Shown: piece after piece, positions 46,127-53,794 of the stretch
Numbering within the stretch: position 1 is the stretch's first letter
Layout: each line of letters begins with the position of its first letter
Assembly (NCBI RefSeq): GCF_000934605.2
Contig: NZ_CP010897.2
Span: forward strand, 2,170,001-2,234,000
Direction: 5' to 3'
Length of the DNA: 64,000 nucleotides
DNA from: Pandoraea vervacti
Lineage (GTDB): Bacteria > Pseudomonadota > Gammaproteobacteria > Burkholderiales > Burkholderiaceae
The notes under the pieces: generated by a model
What the model was told of the DNA's origin: nothing
Databases searched by the model: none
The model's input: only the letters and a program-made list of their open reading frames with translations
Position numbers and translations under genes: made by a program

Positions 46127-47272
46127 TTATCGGTTCGTGCACGTCTGCGCTAGCGCTTGCACGATGTGGTCCTGGTGGTTCGGCGTCAGGCCGATCCACA
46201 TCGGCAGACGTACCAGGCGTTCAGCGTGATGATCGGTCGTCGTCAGCTCACCGTGCGTGCGCCCATAGCGCAGCCCGCCAGGGGACGAGTGCAATGGAAC
46301 ATAGTGGAATACGGAATGCACTCCGCAAGCCTTGAGCGCACCGAGTACTGTCTGCCGGTCGATACCGTCCGCAAGCAATACGTAGTACATGTGCGCGTTA
46401 TGTTCGCAATCATTTGGGACAATAGGGCGACGTAGCACACCGCTCGCTTCGAGCGGCGCGAGAGCGTCATGATAGTAATTCCATATATCGAGGCGCTGCC
46501 GGGTAATGCCTTCGGCCTGCTCGAACTGAGCCCATAGGAACGCTGCGATCAATTCCCCCGGCAGGAAGGACGAACCCACCTCCTGCCATGTGTATTTGTC
46601 GACTTCTCCTCGGAAGAATCGGCTTCGGTCCGTTCCCTTTTCACGAATGATCTCTGCCCGTTGAATATGCGCAGGATCGTTGACGAGCAACGCACCACCT
46701 TCGCCGGATATCACATTTTTTGTTTCATGGAAACTGAGTGCCCCGAATGTTCCGATGCTGCCCAGCTTTCGGCCCTTGTAGGTGGACTCGATACCTTGTG
46801 TCGCGTCTTCCACAACGGCGAGGCCGCGACGCTTCGCGATATCCATGAGAACGTCCATGTCGCACGAAACCCCCGCATAATGCACCGGCACGATTGCCCG
46901 GGTGCGCGGCGTGATGGCGTCCTCCACCTTGCGCTCATCCAGATTCAGCGTGTCGTCACGGATGTCGACGAATACAGGGACGCCTCCGCGCAGGACGAAT
47001 GCGTTAGCCGTCGAGACGAACGTATACGACGGCATGATGATCTCGTCACCCGGCTGAATATCGAGCAGTAAGGCGGCTAGCTCAAGTGCTGCAGTGCATG
47101 AGTGGGTCAATAGCGCCTTGCGGGCGCCCGTGCGGGCTTCGAGCCATTCATGGCAGCGCTTGGTGAACGGGCCATCGCCGGCAAGCCGATGCCATTCGTT
47201 GGCTTGCGAAATGTATTCCAGTTCCTTGCCCGTCATGAATGGGCGATTGAATTCGATGTTTTCCGAGTTCAT
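46127..47272 (-). CDS. wecE: dTDP-4-amino-4,6-dideoxygalactose transaminase
   Basis: A 381-aa PLP aminotransferase aligning throughout with E. coli WecE. EIIMPSYTFVSTANAFVLRG, VPVHYAGVSCDMD, SFHETKNVISGEGGAL (PLP-lysine) and EIIREKGTDRSRFFRGEVDKYTW are all present. It converts dTDP-4-keto-6-deoxyglucose to dTDP-4-amino-4,6-dideoxygalactose (dTDP-Fuc4N). Here a formyltransferase, not the WecD acetyltransferase, lies nearby. I start at ATG 47272 (MNSENIEFNRPFMTGKELEY), as the 67-codon extension has no homology and overlaps no ribosome site. Confidence 0.93.
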   Translation of the reverse strand: MNSENIEFNRPFMTGKELEYISQANEWHRLAGDGPFTKRCHEWLEARTGARKALLTHSCTAALELAALLLDIQPGDEIIMPSYTFVSTANAFVLRGGVPVFVDIRDDTLNLDERKVEDAITPRTRAIVPVHYAGVSCDMDVLMDIAKRRGLAVVEDATQGIESTYKGRKLGSIGTFGALSFHETKNVISGEGGALLVNDPAHIQRAEIIREKGTDRSRFFRGEVDKYTWQEVGSSFLPGELIAAFLWAQFEQAEGITRQRLDIWNYYHDALAPLEASGVLRRPIVPNDCEHNAHMYYVLLADGIDRQTVLGALKACGVHSVFHYVPLHSSPGGLRYGRTHGELTTTDHHAERLVRLPMWIGLTPNHQDHIVQALAQTCTNR

Positions 47273-47306
47273 GGGCTGGCAGTAAGAGAGAGAGAAAACG
47301 CGCGCA

Positions 47307-47927
47307 TCAATCCAGCTCGCAAATGAGATGACAATGCGTGTAGGGAATCCACGACTTGTGACGGACTGTCGCACGAACGCGGCTAAAGGCTTGCTGCGCA
47401 ATGGCGTTGTACCCTTCGCGAGTTCGCACATTCTGGCCCCGGTCGCTCTTGACGAGCCAGCGTGCGATGGCATTCTGATCGTCGGTAAAGCAGGGGTCCA
47501 GCGTCACTACGCGGCCGCCCGGCGCGAGGCGTGCGGAGACCATGCGCAGAACGGCAACGGCATCCTGGTCGTCAAGGTGGTGGAGCAGGCCGATGGCGAT
47601 GACCCGGTCGAATCGAGGCAAGGCCGCGAGCCTATCCTCGTCCAGCATCGCGCATGTGAACCGCGCGTTGCGGGCGGAGAATCGAGCATTGGCTTGGGCA
47701 ATATATCGCTCACTGATGTCGAAGCCGTAGTATTCGACGTCCGGCAAATGGGCGAGTATGTCGGCGGGACCGCAACCGATGTCCAGAACACGCATCCCGC
47801 TGCTCGCCATCAGATACTCGTTGACATAATGGGCGCGATCCCGTTCCGCTCCCATGAACCGCTGAAAACCGGAGTAGACAGCCGGATGCGACAGAATGCT
47901 GCGGATACCGTGAGTGACTTGCGCCAT
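47307..47927 (-). CDS. class I SAM-dependent methyltransferase
   Basis: A 206-aa methyltransferase. Motif I is VLDIGCGPADILAHLP, followed by YYGFDISERYIAQANARF, FDRVIAIGLLHHLDD and the post-motif LAPGGRVVTLDP. Its place between the formyltransferase and wecE suggests a sugar-related acceptor. It differs from the second methyltransferase of the locus, so they are not duplicates. Confidence 0.86.
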   Translation of the reverse strand: MAQVTHGIRSILSHPAVYSGFQRFMGAERDRAHYVNEYLMASSGMRVLDIGCGPADILAHLPDVEYYGFDISERYIAQANARFSARNARFTCAMLDEDRLAALPRFDRVIAIGLLHHLDDQDAVAVLRMVSARLAPGGRVVTLDPCFTDDQNAIARWLVKSDRGQNVRTREGYNAIAQQAFSRVRATVRHKSWIPYTHCHLICELD

Positions 47928-47974
47928 GGCGGCGAATCTCCTGAGGCTTCGGATATATGACGGCGCTGAGGGCG

Positions 47975-48679
47975 TCAGGAACGGGGGCGCGAAATTGTCG
48001 CGTGGCTTGGGTAACGCGCAAGAGTTTGCCAGAAGTCGTCGTCGAAGGCGGACGTTGAAAATGGCAATGGCGGATTGAAAGCGACCTCTCTGTCATGTAG
48101 GCGACAGTTCGAATACCCTGCCATGTCGGTGGGAGTCGCCAGCGCGCTCAAAAGTGTCAGGCAACCGGCTCTGAATACCGTATCCATCACGGTATCGACG
48201 GTATCCTCCGGATCCGTCGGGATGACCGCTTGCGCAATAGGGCGCCCTGCGTCGACTTCGATGGTCACATCATGTGCGGTCACGCCGATAAACTTGGCGC
48301 CCTCCGCGAGTGCCGCCTTGATCGGTGCTGTGCCGATCATGCCCCCGTAGGCAGGCAACAATGAGTAATGCAAGTTAACCAGCTTCCCCGCGAACGCCTC
48401 GACGAGCGCCGGGCCGAGAATGCGGTGAACGTTGGTAACGACGATATCGGCGCCCGCGTCGGCCAATGCCGCGCTAACGTTTATCTGCTCTGCTCGGGAG
48501 AAATCCATCACCTGCGTGGAGATTCCCTGATCTCGCGCGAACTGATTTGCAAGACATTCGCGGTCTGTCAGCACAATGCAAAGACGCGCGTCCCCAAGCA
48601 GGCCCACCGTGATGGCCTGCGCGACGAAACGAAGATTGCCTCCGCCGCCGGAACAAAGGAAAGCGATTTTGCGTGTCAT
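47975..48679 (-). CDS. PurN-like formyltransferase (probable amino-sugar N-formyltransferase)
   Basis: A 234-aa formyltransferase-fold protein. CSGGGGNLRFV is the N-terminal loop, VNLHYSLLPAYGGMIGTAPI carries the catalytic Asn and His, and EVDAGRPIAQ carries the catalytic Asp of the GART/PurN class. It uses 10-formyl-THF by family knowledge. The overlap with the GT2 gene (ATGA) and the neighbouring wecE point to formylation of a dTDP-4-amino sugar rather than purine synthesis; this is inference. The longer frame to 48826 lies inside the GT2 gene and is rejected. Confidence 0.82.
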   Translation of the reverse strand: MTRKIAFLCSGGGGNLRFVAQAITVGLLGDARLCIVLTDRECLANQFARDQGISTQVMDFSRAEQINVSAALADAGADIVVTNVHRILGPALVEAFAGKLVNLHYSLLPAYGGMIGTAPIKAALAEGAKFIGVTAHDVTIEVDAGRPIAQAVIPTDPEDTVDTVMDTVFRAGCLTLLSALATPTDMAGYSNCRLHDREVAFNPPLPFSTSAFDDDFWQTLARYPSHATISRPRS

Positions 48680-49228
48680 AGCGGGCGACGGAAGACCTGA
48701 CGAACAATGGTGTACGGGCGCTGCTTCGTTTCCAGGAAGACCTTGGAAAGGTAAATACCAATGACGCCCACGCTTGACATCAGCAATCCGCCGATCAGCC
48801 AAATCGATGCCATGACCGATGTCCATCCGGAGGGCGGTCGGTTAAAGAAAAGCCAGTGAACGAGTAGAAAGACGACATAGGCGGCTGCCATCAGCGAGAT
48901 GGTCACCCCGGTGTAGAAAATGCCGACCAGCGGTGCATTGCTGAACGAAGTGATCGAGTTCACCAGCAACGACACTTTTTTTCGGAAGGTGTACGTCGAT
49001 GAACTGTTGCTGAGCTTGCCGACCGTGAGTGCGGTTTGCGCAAAACCAGTGATGTGCCAGAGGCCCGCCATGAAAACTTCTCGTTCCCGATGTTGGAGGA
49101 GCGCGTCGACATAGCGGCGCGACATCAGGCGAGCCGTGACGAGATTGGCTGGCAGTTGCATATCGCTCAACCAGTTGAAAAGCGACCAGAACCACTGGCC
49201 GCTCAGGCGCTCGAACCACCCGCCTTTG
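48676..49228 (-). pseudogene. GT2 glycosyltransferase, C-terminal part (split by IS3-family element)
   Basis: This is the C-terminal 182 codons of a polyprenyl-phosphate-type GT2 enzyme: GGWFERLSGQWFWSLFNWLS, then SSSTYTFRKKVSLLVNSITS. Two membrane helices follow (VGIFYTGVTISLMAAAYVVF and SVMASIWLIGGLLMSSVGVI), with the family tail IGIYLSKVFLETKQRP. It begins at the left end of an IS2-group element and is in frame with 50559-50937 once the element and one CTTTG copy are removed. The stop overlaps the formyltransferase start. Confidence 0.88.
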
Positions 49229-49286
49229 TGGAGCGGCCCCACGTATCTGAGGACACGAGGACTCTCTTAAAATAAGGGATAGTCTT

Positions 49287-49688
49287 GTGCCTATCAGTAA
49301 GCCTAGTCATTACGTGGAAAGCATCGAAATTCTGACCGAGCCGGAGCGCCGTCGTCGGCGCACGGCGCAGGAAAAAATCGCCATCGTGCAGGAAACATTG
49401 GAGCCGGGAGCGTCGGTGTCGGCCGTTGCACGTCGGCACGGCGTCAATGCCAACCAGGTGTTCGGCTGGCGCAAGCAATACCAGGAAGGCAGTCTGGCGG
49501 CGGTGAAGGCGGGTGAAACCGTTGTACCGGCATCTGAGCTAGCCGCCGCCATCAAGGAAATCAAGGAGTTGCAACGGCTACTCGGGAAGAAGACGTTGGA
49601 GGTCGAAATCCTGAAAGAAGCCGTGGAATGGGGCCGGTCAAAAAACCTGATTGCGCGCTCGCCCTTGCTGCCGGGGGACGACCGATGA
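49287..49688 (+). CDS. IS2-group transposase OrfA
   Basis: A 133-aa helix-turn-helix protein (TAQEKIAIVQETLEPGASVS, VARRHGVNANQVFGWRKQY) with a C-terminal leucine zipper (LQRLLGKKTLEVEILKEAVE). It starts at GTG 49287. The zero-frame codons TCA AAA AAC contain the slippery site A AAA AAC (49640-49646), allowing an OrfAB fusion. The stop overlaps a possible orfB ATG at 49685. Confidence 0.92.
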   Translation: MPISKPSHYVESIEILTEPERRRRRTAQEKIAIVQETLEPGASVSAVARRHGVNANQVFGWRKQYQEGSLAAVKAGETVVPASELAAAIKEIKELQRLLGKKTLEVEILKEAVEWGRSKNLIARSPLLPGDDR

Positions 49689-50521
49689 AGACGGTCTGCG
49701 AAGTTCTCGGCGTGGCGCGCTCTGCCGTGGCGGTCAAGCGAGCTCGCTCGTCCGACTGGCGCGATGGTCGCCGTGCCCGCGTGACCAACGATGCCGGGCT
49801 GGTCGAGGAGATTCAGGCCCATGTGGCGCACCTTCCTACCTATGGCTACCGGCGTGTCTGGGCGCTGCTGCGCCGCAGTCGGGAGCAGAGCGGTGCGCCG
49901 TGCATCAACGTCAAGCGCGTGTATCGGGTCATGCGGGAGCATCAGTTGCTGCTGCGCCGCCCCGGCGTGCGGCAAGACAAGCGGCGGCATGACGGTCGCG
50001 TTGCCGTGGAGCGCAGCAACACCCGCTGGTGCTCCGATGGCTTCGAGTTCCGGTGCGACGATGGTACGCCGCTGCGCGTGACGTTTGCGTTGGACTGCTG
50101 CGACCGCGAGGCGATTAGCTGGGCCGCAACGACCGGCGGGCATAGCGGTGATGTGGTGCGAGACGTGATGCTGGCCGCCGTCGAACAGCGCTTCGGCACC
50201 ACGCAGGCCGCGCACCCCATCGAATGGCTGACGGACAACGGCTCGGCCTACATCGACTACCGCACGCGCAGCTTCGCTCGCGAACTGGGTCTTGAGCCGC
50301 TGACCACGCCGGTCCGTTCGCCGCAGAGCAATGGCATGGCCGAATCGTTCGTGAAGACCATGAAGCACGATTACGTCGCCTATATGGACAAGCCTGACGC
50401 ACCAACAGCGCTCTCGCGTCTGGCAATCGCGTTTGAACACTACAATGAGCGCCACCCGCACAAAGCCTTGAAATACCGCTCGCCTCGCGAGTTCAGGCGT
50501 AATGCGGTGTCATCAACCTAA
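49628..50521 (+). CDS. IS2-group transposase OrfB (DDE integrase core)
   Basis: The integrase-core half of the transposase. RWCSDGFEF supplies the first Asp, WLTDNGSAY the second and NGMAESFVKTMK the Glu of the DDE triad; YGYRRVWALLR is the HTH_21 region. The frame joins OrfA by -1 frameshift at 49640-49646. Independent translation could begin at ATG 49685 (MKTVCEVLGVARSAV), which overlaps the orfA stop. No disabling mutation is seen. Confidence 0.93.
   Translation: MGPVKKPDCALALAAGGRPMKTVCEVLGVARSAVAVKRARSSDWRDGRRARVTNDAGLVEEIQAHVAHLPTYGYRRVWALLRRSREQSGAPCINVKRVYRVMREHQLLLRRPGVRQDKRRHDGRVAVERSNTRWCSDGFEFRCDDGTPLRVTFALDCCDREAISWAATTGGHSGDVVRDVMLAAVEQRFGTTQAAHPIEWLTDNGSAYIDYRTRSFARELGLEPLTTPVRSPQSNGMAESFVKTMKHDYVAYMDKPDAPTALSRLAIAFEHYNERHPHKALKYRSPREFRRNAVSST
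49640..49646 (+). promoter_or_regulatory. programmed -1 frameshift site in the IS2-group element
   Basis: The heptamer A AAA AAC is in the zero frame of orfA (TCA AAA AAC). Slipping back one base continues with CCT, the orfB frame. It fits the X XXY YYZ rule. Confidence 0.75.
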
Positions 50522-50558
50522 CAGTGTCCGCCTGTCCTGAGTTACAGGGGCAACTCCA

Positions 50559-50937
50559 CTTTGCGTGTGGCCTGCACGCCATATGCGACGTCACTGGAAG
50601 CCGCCTCACGCGCCGCCGCAAAATCGGGCAGCCACTCGGGCGATTCTTCGAGGTCACAATCGATAAGAAAGACATCGTCGCCACAGGACTGCGCCAGACC
50701 GGTCATCATGGCCTTGTGATGACCGAAGTTACGAGACAAGTCCACCACAACGGCGTGGTCGTCTGCCTGCGCGATATCGAGCACACGCGCCAGGCTGTCG
50801 TCGGGCGAGCCGTCGTTGACATAGACGATTTCATAATCGTCTTGCGCGAACGCCCGTGCCGCAGCACTAGCTCGACGATGAAACTCGTCAAGAAAACCGC
50901 TCGAACGGTACAGTGTAGTGACAATGGAAAGTTTCAC
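50559..50937 (-). pseudogene. GT2 glycosyltransferase, N-terminal part (split by IS3-family element)
   Basis: 126 codons begin at GTG 50937, overlapping the wbqC stop (GTGA): MKLSIVTTLYRS, VYVNDGSPDDSLARVL (nucleotide-sugar site) and FLIDCDLEESPEWLP (metal-binding Asp motif). It ends at VQATRK where the IS element begins. Rejoined with 48676-49228 the protein is about 308 aa, the length of ArnC/GtrB-type transferases that load a sugar on undecaprenyl phosphate. The longer frame to 51066 overlaps wbqC and is rejected. Confidence 0.88.
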
Positions 50938-51623
50938 GTTCGCGAGCAGTTCAGATATTGGGCGCTCTGGCGCCCACAGTTGAACAGGAGATCCAGGATC
51001 GAGACCTCGTGAATGAAGGGGCCCCACAACTGGGGATATTCTCGGTAGGGGCCATATTGAACCCACTCCACGCCGATGCCGGCCGCCTCAAACGCAGTTT
51101 CGTCGAGATAATTGCGTGCCGAGGGTCCGGACACGTAGACATTCGCACCAGCCTGTTGGCACAAGCTGATCAGACGCTCGGTCTTGCCTTGCGTCATTGC
51201 GTAATCCCAGGACCAAGTGATTTTCGTATCGATCTCAAGAAACGCGCAGATCGATTCGATCAATTCTCGGTTGAACATCGAGAGATGAGTGTGCTGATTG
51301 CCGAGATATCGGGGGGCGAGCCAGTCAGCGATCTCGGTGAATGCCTTAGCGCCCTGATAATTGGCGCAGAGCGTCTTCCAGTGTCGTTGGGCCCATACCG
51401 TATCGGTGAACGTCACGTCCCGAATCTGGCGGTGAATCGACGACCCCACAGGAATGGTTAGCCATTGGGCGCCTGAAGGCGTCTTCACCCGATTGCGATT
51501 GCGCCAATCGTTTTTCGTGAACTGTACGTCGTCATACAAGATAAATTCATCGACGGCAGCGACGATTTCAAAGTATCCCTTCCACGGGACATAGTTGGAC
51601 TGCAGAATGGCAACTTTCTTCAA
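50934..51623 (-). CDS. WbqC-family protein
   Basis: A 229-aa WbqC-like protein: KKVAILQSNYVPWKGYFEIV, then EFILYDDVQFTKNDWRNRN and YLDETAFEAAGIGVEWVQYG. The family occurs in O-antigen and glycan loci, often next to formyl- or aminotransferases, and its chemistry is uncertain. I start at TTG 51623, where the conserved sequence begins and GGAGCGAGG lies upstream; the 90-codon extension to 51893 shows no homology. It is the first gene of the minus-strand glycan operon and overlaps the GT2 start. Confidence 0.85.
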   Translation of the reverse strand: MKKVAILQSNYVPWKGYFEIVAAVDEFILYDDVQFTKNDWRNRNRVKTPSGAQWLTIPVGSSIHRQIRDVTFTDTVWAQRHWKTLCANYQGAKAFTEIADWLAPRYLGNQHTHLSMFNRELIESICAFLEIDTKITWSWDYAMTQGKTERLISLCQQAGANVYVSGPSARNYLDETAFEAAGIGVEWVQYGPYREYPQLWGPFIHEVSILDLLFNCGRQSAQYLNCSRT

Positions 51624-51997
51624 GGCCTCGCTCCGATCCTCTACGCGGCATGGCTCCGATTTGGCAAACGAATCGACGCAAACCGGAAGTGTAACCGATG
51701 GGGCTTCGAACACTGGCGCGAACGCCCGGATTTTTGAGATGTCTCTGGGAAGTCCGCTGCACGGCTCGGGCTCGCGCGTCTGCTGAAGTCGGCTCGAAGC
51801 CGTTCGCGGCAAATGCGGGGCACGGTCGATTTCAGGCGGTGGTTTCGCGTGCCAAGCTTGGCAAATGAAGCCCCGGGGAGCGTATGCCACCAAGATCGGT
51901 TAGACACCGGTCTCAGTGATTTGGCCAATTTCGAACGCCTCAGGTATATTTCAAAAAAAGATAATTGATAGGTCGGGGTGCTGAGTAATCAAACACA
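51624..51997. other. divergent intergenic region upstream of the glycan operon
   Basis: 374 bases between wbqC and a small secreted gene. A weak minus-strand promoter is possible: TTGATT (51992-51987), a 16-bp gap, then TATCAA (51970-51965). No JUMPstart-like element was seen. Composition falls towards AT near 51945-51975. Confidence 0.35.
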
Positions 51998-52363
51998 ATG
52001 TTTGCAGCGCGTAAGTTGGCATTTTTTCTGACATCCGCATGTGCGAGCGGTTTCGTGCATGCCCAACCTCTAACTGACGCGGCGATATGCGGTGGCATGA
52101 CCGCAATCGTAGCGACCTGGACATGCGGCGGGGCTGCGGGAGACGCTCTGTGCACGTTATGGGGCGTCGATGTCGCCGGTTCCGGGCAGTGGACCGATAA
52201 GAGCCGTTTCGTCATCGAAGGGCCTGAATCGGTGACCCGGGCGACATATGAAGAAGCATGCAAGGGCAGTCGATGTTCCAGTCCGGAGTACTCGGTTTGC
52301 TCGATACCCATCACTCGCTCCGGTCAAACGCCGATTGCTTCGCTTCTACGTCCCGACTCCTAG
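51998..52363 (+). CDS. small secreted Cys-rich protein of unknown function
   Basis: A 121-aa frame with a plausible signal peptide (MFAARKLAFFLTSACASGFV, cleavage after VHA). The mature part has eight or so Cys (ICGG, TCGG, LCTLWG, EACKGSRC, VCSI), suggesting disulphides in the periplasm. No family recognised. Lysozyme-inhibitor-like proteins share this size and Cys pattern, but I cannot confirm that. It stands alone, divergent from the glycan operon. Confidence 0.5.
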   Translation: MFAARKLAFFLTSACASGFVHAQPLTDAAICGGMTAIVATWTCGGAAGDALCTLWGVDVAGSGQWTDKSRFVIEGPESVTRATYEEACKGSRCSSPEYSVCSIPITRSGQTPIASLLRPDS

Positions 52364-52939
52364 AACACCGCCATTTCCGCAGTCGGTATGCCATGACGCC
52401 GATTAAACCAAAGCGCTCTTGCTAAATAGCAAGAAACACTTCGGATGCATTGCGGGCACGCATGTCCCATGCGTTGTAACGGTCCCAGTACGGCGTCACG
52501 TTCGATGATGATTCGCGCGAACCCCTGGCGGGTTCGCGCTCCCTTTCTGCCGCGATGTCCTTGGTCTGCGGGCACGCTTTATGCGTTTCCAATGCGTACC
52601 CTCTCGTCACCGGCAACACCCGGCGACCTAAACTCGCCCCCGGGGCAATCGCAAAGTTTGATCTAGGTCTAATTCGTCGTTCGACGCGTGCCGCCAGGCA
52701 GGGTGGCGCGGTCCATAATGGATTCGTCATGTTTTCATGACCCTGTCTTCCCGGGGTGATCATGGTGCCCCATGCGTCCCGGTTCAAAGCCCACCTTCCT
52801 GAGGTGGGTTTTTTTTGGCCCGGACAGGGCGGTTTGCGCCGTTGGCATGCTGCCGCAATGTCACCGATCGAAGTCGAACGTGCTAGGATTTTTGGCAAGA
52901 CAGCGCGTTTTTTCGACCTTCGTGACATCGGAGACACCC
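52364..52939. other. intergenic region with an orphan terminator
   Basis: 576 bases without a convincing gene. Short frames here are Arg- and Pro-rich shadows. It holds a good terminator (52790-52816) that belongs to no recognised gene, and a CATAAT at 52714 that could be a -10. A short non-coding transcript is possible. Confidence 0.4.
52790..52816 (+). terminator. orphan rho-independent terminator
   Basis: The stem CCCACCT (52790-52796) pairs with 52802-52808 and is followed by eight T. The nearest upstream plus-strand gene ends more than 420 bases earlier. Confidence 0.75.
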
Positions 52940-53194
52940 ATGAGCACCTTTCTGCACGGCGGCCTCGGGCTGGGCAGCGACGGCGAGTCCGTACGGTTTA
53001 ACGTCAATGTTGACGGCAAGGTATGGACTTGCCAGATCGGGCGCGCGTCGCTGAATCGTCTCTCAGGCGTCGACGCAGGCGGGGAAGCCCTTTTCGATCA
53101 GTTCGTCGACTTTGAAGATGAAATCGTCGAACTGGCAGGCAAAACCGTCGCCAAGGGGGCGACCACCGAACCGGTCGACGTCACGGCCCCCTGA
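52940..53194 (+). CDS. small DUF1488-like protein
   Basis: An 84-aa protein with GESVRFNVNVDGKVWTCQIG and an acidic helical second half (ALFDQFVDFEDEIVELAGK). The pattern resembles DUF1488 proteins (beta-rich start, helix rich in Glu/Leu), whose role is unknown. ATG 52940 is preceded by CGGAGACACCC, a good ribosome site. Confidence 0.65.
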   Translation: MSTFLHGGLGLGSDGESVRFNVNVDGKVWTCQIGRASLNRLSGVDAGGEALFDQFVDFEDEIVELAGKTVAKGATTEPVDVTAP

Positions 53195-53311
53195 GGCGGC
53201 CGAACGGCGTTCGCGCCGACGCGGCCGAGCGCCGCTTGCACGACGTCGCACCATGCCAATCCACCTGGCCGCCTGGGCGGCGCCTCGCTAACCGGAAACA
53301 GGGAGTCTGTC

Positions 53312-53560
53312 ATGAGCTATGCATCGCATGAGCAGGTCTACGACTACCGCGCGGGCTATCGAATTCGCGTACGCGCTTTTCAGAGCGAATACGCCGGACC
53401 GTGGGACTATCTGGTGCAGGTGCTCAGGCACGACCAGCCGGAAGGACCGGAGGTGCGCTCGCCGGACGGCCATCGCGACAATCGCCTGGATGCGGAAATG
53501 GCCGGACGAAAAGCCGGCGAGCGCATCGTCGACGAATTGCTCGGAGACGGCGACGCCTGA
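53312..53560 (+). CDS. small hypothetical protein
   Basis: An 82-aa acidic/basic mixed protein (YDYRAGYRIRVRAFQSEYAG, PDGHRDNRLDAEMAGRKAGE) without membrane segments. ATG 53312 follows AGGGAGTCTGTC, a usable ribosome site, and the gene lies 117 bases after the DUF1488-like gene. No family recognised. Arg/Glu composition fits a cytoplasmic protein. Confidence 0.55.
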   Translation: MSYASHEQVYDYRAGYRIRVRAFQSEYAGPWDYLVQVLRHDQPEGPEVRSPDGHRDNRLDAEMAGRKAGERIVDELLGDGDA

Positions 53561-53572
53561 CGCCGGGCGGCA

Positions 53573-53794
53573 TTACGAGCGCCGTAACGAACGGCCCATG
53601 GCACTGAATGCGGTGCCCGTGGCGGACCTGTGGTCACGCTCGCGCATTCGAGCGCGCAGCCTCGATGCCAACGCCCATGCTTCGGCCGGGCCGATCGGTG
53701 GAATGTCCCGACCGTGGCGCCCGTAGCGGGCTGTCTGCGCATCGCTGTCCAATTGGGCAAACGCCACAATCGGTACTAACGCCGCAAGCGCCAC
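53573..53794 (-). CDS. possible small exported protein
   Basis: A 73-codon frame starting GTG within the last codons of the NUDIX/MBL gene. It opens with a hydrophobic stretch ending AFA (VPIVAFAQLDSDAQ), which resembles a signal peptide cleavage site but lacks a basic N-region, and continues Arg-rich. The 19-base overlap with the upstream gene suggests coupling if real. No homology recognised; it may be a chance frame. Confidence 0.35.
   Translation of the reverse strand: MALAALVPIVAFAQLDSDAQTARYGRHGRDIPPIGPAEAWALASRLRARMRERDHRSATGTAFSAMGRSLRRS

Larger units (their letters stand above)
49229..50558 (+). mobile_element. complete IS3-family (IS2-group) insertion sequence
   Basis: A 1330-bp element. 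Its terminal repeats begin TGGAGCGGCCCC (left) and TGGAGTTGCCCC (right, reverse complement); similarity continues through TCAGGACA-like and GGAC blocks. The flanking 5-bp duplication is ctttg (49224-49228 and 50559-50563). It carries orfA and orfB on the plus strand, opposite to the glycosyltransferase it splits, with a -1 slippery heptamer between them. All features of an active copy are present. Confidence 0.95.
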
